A program made the translations under genes and the position numbers. The notes below the pieces were generated by a model, which worked only from the letters and a program-made list of their open reading frames with translations, did no database searches and was not told the origin of the DNA. A stretch of DNA of 64,000 nt from Candidatus Aminicenantota bacterium (GTDB taxonomy: Bacteria > Acidobacteriota > Aminicenantia > Aminicenantales > UBA4085): positions 8,514 to 72,513 of the forward strand of contig PLMN01000007.1 of NCBI GenBank assembly GCA_003141555.1. Reading direction: 5' to 3'. Below, piece after piece: positions 57,891-64,000 of this stretch (within the stretch, counting starts at the first letter, position 1; every line of letters starts with the position of its first letter).

Positions 57891-57919
57891 ATCTTAGCAT
57901 AAAAAAAGCCCGAAATTAA
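57891..57919 (-). promoter_or_regulatory. Promoter of the 57871 gene
   Basis: Minus-strand TTAATT (57919-57914) and TGC-TAAGAT (57899-57891) with 17 bases between hexamers. The -35 overlaps the GT9 stop. Start expected near 57884. Confidence 0.45.
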
Positions 57920-58860
57920 ACGCCGGAGCGGCCGAGGGCCCGCCGGGCGGCGGCGATGACGTCGACGACCGCGACCTCGTCCACACGAGGAGCGCTCAGG
58001 ACGGTCGCCCGGCCGAACGGCCGCCAGGCGGGGACGAACTCGTCGCGAAAGACGGCGATCGTCTCGGTCCCGCAGGCCGCGGCCAGGTGCGTCACCCCCG
58101 AATCGTTGCCGACATAGACGGCCGCCCGCCGGAGCGCATCCGCGAGCCCTGGGAGCGGCGGCCGGACGGCGCGACGCCAGCCCCGCGGAAGGGGCATCGC
58201 TTGGAGCTCACCTTCGAGACTCGCCTCGGCCTCTCCCGTCACGACCAGGCCGTCGAGTCCATCCGCCGCGAGGGCTTCGATCACGCTTCGGAAACGCTCG
58301 AGCGGCCAGAGCTTGAGACGCCCGCCGCTCCCCGGATGGACGACGCCGAACCGTTCGCCCGGACGGGGGCTTCGGCCGAAGAGGAGCCGGCAGTCCTCGA
58401 AGCCCGCCGCCGGCCTGCCCTCGGCGCGGACGAATTCCGCGGTGCGATCGAAGAAATAGCGGCTGATGGGGATCGACGATTCCCGGTCATACATGAACGG
58501 GCGGAAAACGGGCGGGGAGCCCACGGCGGGCGCTCCCTCCGCCCGGAGAAGATCTTCCCTCCAGGGCGGCCGCCCCGCCGCCCCATGAAACCAGCCCGCG
58601 ACGCAATCCAAACGCCCCAGGGCGGCCCGGAATTCCGGCGACGGCGTCCCGCCGCCGTCGAACAGGGGCGTCCAGGCCGGATCATCCGCCTCGGACACGG
58701 CGTCCACGACGCCCGCCTCCCGGAGCAACTCCCCGTACCCGGCCCGGGCGAGGAGGCGGAACGAGGCCTCGGGGAAGGCCTTCCGCAGGAGGCTTATCGC
58801 GGGGAGCGCGACGACGAGGTCGCCCAGCCCGCCGAGGCGGATGAGGAGCGCAGCCTTCAC
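57916..58860 (-). CDS. Glycosyltransferase family 9 (heptosyltransferase-like)
   Basis: A 314-residue GT-B enzyme. LIRLGGLGDLVVALPAI is the N-terminal motif of ADP-heptose:LPS heptosyltransferases; GVVHPGSGGRLKLWPLERF and YVGNDSGVTHLAAACGTETIAVF are the donor-site motifs in the C-domain. It probably adds a sugar during outer-membrane glycolipid synthesis. It starts at GTG (58860). No other LPS gene is nearby. A 175-base AT-rich gap, with the palindrome GCTGTTA-T-TAACAGC at 58914-58928, lies upstream. Confidence 0.88.
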   Translation of the reverse strand: MKAALLIRLGGLGDLVVALPAISLLRKAFPEASFRLLARAGYGELLREAGVVDAVSEADDPAWTPLFDGGGTPSPEFRAALGRLDCVAGWFHGAAGRPPWREDLLRAEGAPAVGSPPVFRPFMYDRESSIPISRYFFDRTAEFVRAEGRPAAGFEDCRLLFGRSPRPGERFGVVHPGSGGRLKLWPLERFRSVIEALAADGLDGLVVTGEAEASLEGELQAMPLPRGWRRAVRPPLPGLADALRRAAVYVGNDSGVTHLAAACGTETIAVFRDEFVPAWRPFGRATVLSAPRVDEVAVVDVIAAARRALGRSGV

Positions 58861-58913
58861 CCTAAAATCCCATTTACCGATAGGATCATCGTAATATGCC
58901 CCCAGGAATGCCG

Positions 58914-58928
58914 GCTGTTATTAACAGC
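58914..58928. promoter_or_regulatory. Palindrome GCTGTTA-T-TAACAGC
   Basis: A perfect 7-bp inverted repeat around a single T in the 175-base gap between phoU and the GT9 gene. It could be a repressor site for the GT9 gene or part of a phosphate-regulated site; it is not a clear Pho box. The remainder of the gap is AT-rich with no gene. Confidence 0.3.
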
Positions 58929-59035
58929 AGAAAAGGGGAAAATGATGATATAAGGTAGGTTTTGTTTTCTCCAGCCGGCACGAGAAAACTTGTCTTCAGT
59001 ATAAAAGCCTGAAAAACGAAAATCAAGGACTATTT

Positions 59036-59722
59036 TCAGGGAGCATCGCAGCCGGCGGAACGCGTCCGGTCGAGGTAGTGTTTGACCGTCTTGCCCTTGA
59101 CCATGTAAATGACATCCTCGCCGATGTTGGTGGCGTGGTCCGCGATCCGCTCGAGGTGGCGGCCCACCAAGAGGAGGCCGACCGCCCTCTTGACCGACGT
59201 CGGGTCCTGGATCATGTAGGTCAGGAGCTCGCGGAAGATCTGGTCGTTGAGGCCGTCCACGCCCTCGTCGCGCTTCACGACGTCCTCGGCCAGGACCGCG
59301 TCCCGGGCGATGAACGAGGCGATGGAATCGCGGACCATGGCCTGGGCCATCTTGGCCATGCGGGGGATGTCGATCAGGGGCTTGAGAAGGGGCAAATCCC
59401 TCAGCTCCACGGCCCGCTCGACGATGTTCACGGCCAGGTCGCCCATCCGCTCGAGCTCGGCTCCGATCTTCATGGCCGAGGTGACGAAGCGGAGGTCGCC
59501 GGCCATGGGCTGGCGAAGGGCCAGGAGCCTCAGGCAGGTCTCGTCGATCTCGATGTCCAGGAGGTTGACGTCGCGCTCGCGCCGCAGGACTTCGCAGCCC
59601 GGCTCCTCCTTCTGGGTCTTGAGCGCCTCGATCGCGAGTTCGATGGAATCCTCCACGAGCGCGGCCATGCGCAGGAGCTTTTCCTTGAGCCTGGTGAGTT
59701 CCTCGTCGAACAGTCGTTCCAT
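59036..59722 (-). CDS. phoU: Phosphate-transport regulator PhoU
   Basis: A 228-residue all-helical protein of two similar three-helix bundles. LLDIEIDETCLRLLALRQPMAGDLRFV and RHLERIADHATNIGEDVIYMVKG (partly quoted) contain the conserved E/D metal-binding repeats and the typical C-terminal motif ERIADHATNI. It tunes PstSCAB and PhoR signalling. It is placed divergently from pstS rather than at the end of the pst operon, across a 215-base gap with promoters for both. The minus-strand extended -10 lies at 59774-59782. No phoB/phoR pair is in the window. Confidence 0.93.
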   Translation of the reverse strand: MERLFDEELTRLKEKLLRMAALVEDSIELAIEALKTQKEEPGCEVLRRERDVNLLDIEIDETCLRLLALRQPMAGDLRFVTSAMKIGAELERMGDLAVNIVERAVELRDLPLLKPLIDIPRMAKMAQAMVRDSIASFIARDAVLAEDVVKRDEGVDGLNDQIFRELLTYMIQDPTSVKRAVGLLLVGRHLERIADHATNIGEDVIYMVKGKTVKHYLDRTRSAGCDAP

Positions 59723-59773
59723 GGCGATCTCCCGTCTTCCTCCGGGCCGTTCGTTTCGCTTGCCCCGGATGGA

Positions 59774-59782
59774 ATTCTAGCA
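59774..59782 (-). promoter_or_regulatory. Extended -10 of phoU
   Basis: Minus-strand TGC-TAGAAT (59782-59774). A start near 59767 gives a leader of about 45 bases, with a GGGAG ribosome binding site before the ATG at 59722. The -35 is weak. Confidence 0.45.
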
Positions 59783-59849
59783 ATTTAACACACTTGCCGG
59801 GGAAAGTCACCGGCCCGAGCCGCCGCCGGCGGGTCCTCCCTTCGCCCGC

Positions 59850-59879
59850 TTGACTCCGCCGCGGCCGTCCCCGTATAAT
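59850..59879 (+). promoter_or_regulatory. Promoter of pstSCAB
   Basis: TTGACT (59850-59855) and perfect TATAAT (59874-59879), spacer 18 bases. Start near 59886; AAAGGAG lies eight bases before the pstS ATG. No clear Pho-box repeat (CTGTCAT-like) overlaps the -35. Confidence 0.65.
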
Positions 59880-59937
59880 CGAAGCTCAAATATCGCTGTT
59901 CTCGCGAGGCCCTGAGGATCAACAAAGGAGACCGAAC

Positions 59938-60798
59938 ATGAGGAAGTATACCGTCCTCTTCGCCGTATCTCTCGTCTTGCTCTCGGCAGCGGCGGGGGCC
60001 GCCGCACCGCAGAAGGCGAAGGCCGTCCAGATCAAGGGCTCGGACACGATGGTCAACCTCGGGCAGGCCTGGGCCGAGGCCTTCAGCAAGCGCACGCCGG
60101 CGGTCAACATCGCCGTCACCGGCGGCGGGTCGGGCACGGGCATCACCGCCCTCATCAACGGCACATGCGACGTCGCCGAATCGTCCCGGGCCATGGAGGA
60201 CAAGGAGATCAAGCAGGCCGAGGCGAAAGGCATCAAGCCCAACCAGGAAAAGGTGGCCCTGGACGGGATCGCTATCGTCGTCCATCCCAAGAACCCGGTC
60301 AAGAACCTGACGGCCGACCAGCTCCGGGAGATCTTCATGGGCAACATCGAGAACTGGAAAGTGGTCGGAGGAGCGAACAAGCCCATCGTCATCCTCTCCC
60401 GCGAGGTGAACTCGGGGACCCACATCTTCCTCAAGGAGCATATCCTGCGCCGGGGCAACGCGAAAGGCCCCGAGGAGTTCTCGCCCTCGGCCCTGATGAT
60501 GCCTTCCTCCCAGGCCATCGCCGAAGAGGTCGCGGGCAACGAGAACGCGATCGGCTATTACGGCATGGGCTACATCAGCCCCCGCCAGAAAGTCATCGCC
60601 GTGGCCAAGGACGCCAAGTCGCCCTTCATCGAACCGACCATCGACAACGTGAAGTCCGGCTTCTACCCGATCTCCCGGCCCCTGTTTCTCTATACGAACG
60701 GGGTTCCCCAGGGGATCATCAAGGGCTTCATCGATTTCGTCTACTCCAAGGACGGCCAGGAGATCGTCAGGAAGCTCGATTTCGTCCCCGTGAAATAG
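59938..60798 (+). CDS. pstS: Periplasmic phosphate-binding protein
   Basis: A 286-residue solute-binding protein with signal peptide (1-23). IKGSDTMVNLGQAWAEAF, TGGGSGTGITALINGTCDVAESSRAM, SREVNSGTHIFLKEHIL and ENAIGYYGMGYI form the phosphate-binding cleft as in PstS. Length and order are standard. It is the first gene of the pst operon. Six bases separate it from pstC. Confidence 0.95.
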   Translation: MRKYTVLFAVSLVLLSAAAGAAAPQKAKAVQIKGSDTMVNLGQAWAEAFSKRTPAVNIAVTGGGSGTGITALINGTCDVAESSRAMEDKEIKQAEAKGIKPNQEKVALDGIAIVVHPKNPVKNLTADQLREIFMGNIENWKVVGGANKPIVILSREVNSGTHIFLKEHILRRGNAKGPEEFSPSALMMPSSQAIAEEVAGNENAIGYYGMGYISPRQKVIAVAKDAKSPFIEPTIDNVKSGFYPISRPLFLYTNGVPQGIIKGFIDFVYSKDGQEIVRKLDFVPVK

Positions 60799-60804
60799 GT
60801 CTCG

Positions 60805-61680
60805 ATGTCGCCGAGAAAGATCAGGGAATTCTTCATCGAGAAGCTGATTTTTCTCAGCGGCGTGGCGTCCATCGTCTTCGTCGCCCTGATCTTCGTCTTC
60901 CTCCTCAAGGAAGGCGTTTCCCTGTTCAAGACGATCGGCCTGGGCGACTTCCTCGGCGGGCGCTTCTGGTACCCGATCTCGGACCCGCCCAAGCTCGGGA
61001 TCCTGCCCCTCATTCTCGGCTCGCTCCTCGTGACCGCGGGGGCGATCGCCCTGGCGGTCCCCCTGGGCATCGCCTCGGCCTTTTACATCGCCGAAGTCGC
61101 GCCGCCGCGCCTGCGGGACGCCCTCAAGACCTGCATCGAAGTCCTGTCGGCGATCCCCTCGGTCGTCCTCGGTTTCATCGGCATGGTGACCCTCGTGCCC
61201 TTCATCAAAAGGGTGTTCGGCATCCCGACCGGCCTGACCGCCATGACCGGCTCGATCATGCTGGCCCTCATGGCCCTGCCGACGATCATCAGCATCTCCG
61301 AGGACGCGATCAACTCCGTGCCCGGGGAGTATAAGGCCGGGGCCATCGCCCTGGGGGCCACCCACTGGCAGACGCTCCGCCGAGTCATCATCCACGGGGC
61401 GATGCCGGGGATCATCGCCGCCTCGATGCTGGGCATCGGCCGGGTCTTCGGCGAGACCATGGCCGTCATGATGGTCACCGGCAACGCGGCCGTGATCCCC
61501 AAGAGCCTCCTCCAGCCCGTCCGGACCCTGACCGCGACCATCGCCGCCGAGATGGGCGAAGCCGTCCGGGGCAGCGAGCACTTCTACGCCCTGTTCGCCA
61601 TCGGGATCGTCCTGTTCATCATCTCCTTCGCCATCAACGTGACCGCCGACCTCTTCCTGAACCGGGGGAAGAAGCGATGA
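60805..61680 (+). CDS. pstC: Phosphate ABC transporter permease PstC
   Basis: A 291-residue permease with six transmembrane helices. LVPFIKRVFGIPTGLTAMTGSIML and NSVPGEYKAGAIALGATHWQT contain the permease coupling region; AMPGIIAASMLGIGRVFGETMAVMMVTGN is the PstC-specific stretch. Four-base overlap (ATGA) with pstA. A modest ribosome binding site inside the preceding stop region. Confidence 0.95.
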   Translation: MSPRKIREFFIEKLIFLSGVASIVFVALIFVFLLKEGVSLFKTIGLGDFLGGRFWYPISDPPKLGILPLILGSLLVTAGAIALAVPLGIASAFYIAEVAPPRLRDALKTCIEVLSAIPSVVLGFIGMVTLVPFIKRVFGIPTGLTAMTGSIMLALMALPTIISISEDAINSVPGEYKAGAIALGATHWQTLRRVIIHGAMPGIIAASMLGIGRVFGETMAVMMVTGNAAVIPKSLLQPVRTLTATIAAEMGEAVRGSEHFYALFAIGIVLFIISFAINVTADLFLNRGKKR

Positions 61681-62519
61681 GCCGCGAAGGCCGCCGGCAG
61701 ACGGTCGGCTTCGGCGCCCTCCTCCTGGCCACGCTCCTCGTGGTCATCCCGGTCATTTTCATCGTCGGGATGATCGTGGCCAAGGGCTGGAGCGCCCTGT
61801 CGCTCAATTTCCTGTTCACGATGCCGACCGAAGGGATGAAGGCCGGCGGCATCTTCCCGGCCCTCGTCGGCACGATCTACCTCGTCGCCGCGGCCGTCCT
61901 TTTTTCCCTGCCGATCGGCATCATGGCCGCCATCTACCTAAGCGAATACGCCAAGGACAACCTCCTGACCCGGCTGATCAACCTGTCCATCATCAACCTG
62001 GCCGGCGTGTCCTCGGTCGTCTACGGCCTGTTCGGATTGAGCCTGTTCGTCGTGTTCCTCAAGTTCGGGGTGTCCATCATCTCCGGGGCCCTGACCCTCG
62101 GCGTCATGACCCTGCCGGTCATCATCACCACGACCCGGGAAGCGCTCCGGACCGTCCCCCGGTCCTACCGCGAGGTCAGCTTCTCGCTCGGGGCCACCCG
62201 CTGGCAGACCGTCCGCCACTCCGTCCTGCCCTCGGCCGTCCCCGGGATCATCACCGGGGCCATCCTCAGCATCGGCCGCATCGCGGGCGAGACCGCGCCC
62301 ATCCTCTTCACCGTCGCCGCCTTTTATCTCCCGAAGCTGCCCCACGGCCTCTCCGACCAGGCCATGGCCCTGCCCTATCACCTGTACATCATTTCGACCC
62401 AGATCCCCGGCATCCCCGAGAATTACCGCTACGGGACGGCCCTGGTCCTGGTCGGACTCGTCCTGATCCTGAACATCTCGGCCACGATCGTCCGGGCGAG
62501 ATACCGGAAGCGGAAATGA
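61677..62519 (+). CDS. pstA: Phosphate ABC transporter permease PstA
   Basis: A 280-residue permease with six helices. SSVVYGLFGLSLFVVF and LRTVPRSYREVSFSLGATRWQTV carry the EAA-like coupling motif; GIITGAILSIGRIAGETAPILFTVAAF is typical of PstA. It overlaps pstC and the first pstB by four bases each, which points to tightly coordinated translation. Confidence 0.95.
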   Translation: MSREGRRQTVGFGALLLATLLVVIPVIFIVGMIVAKGWSALSLNFLFTMPTEGMKAGGIFPALVGTIYLVAAAVLFSLPIGIMAAIYLSEYAKDNLLTRLINLSIINLAGVSSVVYGLFGLSLFVVFLKFGVSIISGALTLGVMTLPVIITTTREALRTVPRSYREVSFSLGATRWQTVRHSVLPSAVPGIITGAILSIGRIAGETAPILFTVAAFYLPKLPHGLSDQAMALPYHLYIISTQIPGIPENYRYGTALVLVGLVLILNISATIVRARYRKRK

Positions 62520-63283
62520 CCGCCGAAGCGCCGACCCCCAAGATCGAGGTCCGGGACCTGACCGTCGCCTACGGGCGGGAAAGCGCCCTCCGAAACCTGT
62601 CGCTCGACATCCTCCCGAACGAGATCCTGAGCATTATCGGCCCCTCGAACTCGGGCAAGACTTCATTCCTCCGGGCCCTGAACCGGATGAACGACCTCGA
62701 GCCCCGCATCCGGACGACGGGCACGATCCGCCTCGACGGCGCGGACATCCGCCGCGATCTCGCCGCCGAGGACCTGCGGAAGCGGGTCGGGATGATCTTC
62801 GCCCTGCCGAATCCCCTTCCCCTGTCCATCTTCGAGAACATCGTCTACGGGCCCCGGAGGTCCGGTGTCCGCGACAAAAACATCCTGGCCGGGCTCGTCG
62901 AGAGCAGCTTGCGATCCGCCTTCCTCTGGGATGAGGTCAAGGACCGGCTCCAAAGCTCGGCCTTCAAGCTCTCCGGAGGGCAACAGCAGCGCCTGTGCAT
63001 CGCCCGGACCCTGGCCCTCGGGCCTGAGGTGATCCTCTACGACGAGCCCTGCTCGGGCCTCGACCCCATCTCGACGGCCAAGGTCGAGGAGTCCATGACC
63101 GAGCTCCGGAAGAGCCAGACCATCGTCCTCGTGACCAACAACACCAAGCAGGCGGCCCGGGTCGGGACGCGGACGGCCTTCTTCCTATCGGGCGAGATGG
63201 TCGAGATCGGGCCGACCGACAAGATCTTCACCGCGCCCGACGACAAGCGGACGGAAGACTACATCGTGGGACGGTTCGGATGA
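62516..63283 (+). CDS. pstB: Phosphate ABC transporter ATPase PstB, copy 1 (degenerate Q- and H-loops)
   Basis: A 255-residue ABC ATPase. Walker A is GPSNSGKT (42-49), the signature LSGGQ (152-156) is intact and Walker B ILYDEP is intact. The Q-loop reads IFALPNP, with Ala96 in place of Gln, and the H-loop reads VTNN, with Asn208 in place of His. The rest matches PstB ([24 protein letters not shown]). A homodimer would have two impaired sites. The second PstB has complementary defects, so a heterodimer is likely. Overlaps its neighbours by four bases. Confidence 0.93.
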   Translation: MTAEAPTPKIEVRDLTVAYGRESALRNLSLDILPNEILSIIGPSNSGKTSFLRALNRMNDLEPRIRTTGTIRLDGADIRRDLAAEDLRKRVGMIFALPNPLPLSIFENIVYGPRRSGVRDKNILAGLVESSLRSAFLWDEVKDRLQSSAFKLSGGQQQRLCIARTLALGPEVILYDEPCSGLDPISTAKVEESMTELRKSQTIVLVTNNTKQAARVGTRTAFFLSGEMVEIGPTDKIFTAPDDKRTEDYIVGRFG

Positions 63284-64000
63284 GCGCCAAGATCGAGGTC
63301 GCGAAGCTGAACCTCTGGTACGGGGACTTCCAGGCGCTGATCGACGTCGACCTGGCCGTCCGGGAGAAGACCATCACCGCCCTGATCGGCTCCTCGGGCT
63401 GCGGCAAGTCGACGCTCCTCCGCTGCCTCGACCGGATGAACGATCGGATCGACGGCGTCCGCATCACGGGCTCCGTCCGGATCGACGGCGAGGACATCTA
63501 CCGGATGAAGAAGGCCGAGCTGCCCCGCCTCCGAAAGAAAGTCGGCATGGTCTTCCAGCGGCCAAACCCGTTCCCCCTGAGCGTCTACAAGAACGTCGCC
63601 TTCGGGCCCACGGTCCACCATCAGGCTAACCACGACGAGCTCGACGCCCTCGTCGAGGAGAGCCTCCGGGCGGTCAACCTCTGGGATGAGCTGAAGGACC
63701 GGCTCGACGAGAGTGCGCTCGGGCTGTCGCTCGAGCAGAAGCAGCGCCTGTGCATCGCCCGTCTGGTCGCGGTCAAGTCCGAGGTCCTGCTCATGGACGA
63801 GCCCTGCTCGGCCCTGGACCCGGTGGCCACCCTCAAGATCGAGGAGCTGATGCGCCGCCTCCGGGCTGATTTCACGATCGTCATCGTCACCCACAACATG
63901 CAGCAGGCCGCCCGCGTCTCCCAGGAAACGGGGTTTATGCTCCTCGGCGAGCTGGTCGAGTTTGGCCGGACGCCGGACATCTTCACCAGCCCGCGCGACA
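63280..64000 (+). CDS. pstB: Phosphate ABC transporter ATPase PstB, copy 2 (degenerate signature; runs off the window)
   Basis: The first 240 residues of a PstB-like ATPase, cut by the window edge. Walker A is GSSGCGKST, the Q-loop MVFQRPNP (Gln93), Walker B LLMDEP and H-loop VTHN (His205), all canonical. The signature reads LSLEQKQR (149-153) in place of LSGGQ, so its own contribution to the opposite ATP site is weakened. It overlaps copy 1 by four bases (ATGA). A few tens of C-terminal residues are probably missing. Confidence 0.93.
   Translation, partial: MSAKIEVAKLNLWYGDFQALIDVDLAVREKTITALIGSSGCGKSTLLRCLDRMNDRIDGVRITGSVRIDGEDIYRMKKAELPRLRKKVGMVFQRPNPFPLSVYKNVAFGPTVHHQANHDELDALVEESLRAVNLWDELKDRLDESALGLSLEQKQRLCIARLVAVKSEVLLMDEPCSALDPVATLKIEELMRRLRADFTIVIVTHNMQQAARVSQETGFMLLGELVEFGRTPDIFTSPRD

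Noticed and set aside
58861-59035. Possible small RNA or tRNA in the AT-rich gap between GT9 and phoU
   Set aside because: No cloverleaf, no conserved RNA motif and no clear promoter-terminator pair were found.
59008-59040. Possible terminator CCTGAAAA...TTTTCAGG after phoU
   Set aside because: The 8-bp stem is A/T-rich with a 17-base loop and overlaps the phoU stop, so it is too weak to list.
1-64000. Phage, CRISPR or classical defence island
   Set aside because: No repeat-spacer array, Cas, restriction, toxin-antitoxin, integrase or phage structural gene was seen; the genes are metabolic, transport and signalling.

Overview
The window is a dense, GC-rich (about 65% by eye) bacterial chromosomal segment with 56 genes or gene remnants, two of them internally deleted and one running off the right edge. 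No gap between genes exceeds about 220 bases. I see no rRNA, tRNA, CRISPR array, integrase, transposase or prophage gene. The gene set suggests a Gram-negative-type, anaerobic or facultative, peptide- and sugar-using member of the Acidobacteriota/Aminicenantes sphere. Pointers are TolC and two DUF5916-type outer-membrane proteins, a secreted DPP-IV-like S9 peptidase, an M3 lipoprotein peptidase, a secreted GH43, a tungsten aldehyde:ferredoxin oxidoreductase and menaquinone-type prenyltransfer. This assignment is inferred from gene content, not from a marker gene.

Layout. 0-7 kb: cation:proton antiporter; a tungstate-type ABC ATPase and permease plus a ferredoxin on the minus strand; and, divergently, arsR-arsC-acr3 followed at once by a radical SAM protein resembling the maturase of tungsten oxidoreductases. 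7-16 kb: transketolase and phosphoglucose isomerase, then a MarR-controlled EmrA/EmrB/TolC-type efflux operon. 16-24 kb: DUF5916 outer-membrane protein, pdxB, hemW, S9 peptidase, a beta-barrel protein and a VOC protein. 24-35 kb: aldehyde:ferredoxin oxidoreductase, GH43, a deleted DDAH, small secreted proteins, a second DUF5916 protein, a deleted Nudix gene, M3 peptidase and alpha/beta hydrolase. 35-45 kb: a menA-CPBP-dsbD-cupin operon, a Tat-exported Fe-S aldo/keto reductase, amidohydrolase, APC permease and an unknown secreted protein. 45-53 kb: STAS, two ADP/ATP-translocase-like HEAT transporters, FHA-GAF-SpoIIE phosphatase, and acyl-ACP thioesterase. 53-59 kb: an exported metallophosphatase with two kinase-fold paralogues, an RsbW-like kinase, redoxin and a GT9 glycosyltransferase. 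59-64 kb: phoU and pstS-C-A-B-B.

Most notable points. (1) The two PstB ATPases carry complementary motif defects, so a heterodimer would have one canonical and one degenerate ATP site. (2) An ArsR promoter region has two matching operators (ATATGA-N8-TCATWT), one at each of two divergent near-consensus promoters; this links arsenic sensing to a ferredoxin and possibly a tungstate-type ABC pair, and the arsenic operon itself ends in a tungsten-type radical SAM gene. (3) A partner-switching (STAS/SpoIIE) pair brackets two large HEAT-repeat transporters. (4) An exported PPP-family phosphatase is translationally coupled to an exported kinase-fold protein, with a second paralogue following. (5) Two unrelated enzyme genes (DDAH and Nudix) have each lost their middle in frame. 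(6) Several GGGGACA/GGTGACAGT-type inverted-repeat elements lie between genes, one supplying the tolC stop codon.

Regulation that can be read directly: several good sigma-70-type promoters, and a recurrent extended -10 (TGC-TARRAT, usually followed by GG) upstream of the signalling and phosphate genes.
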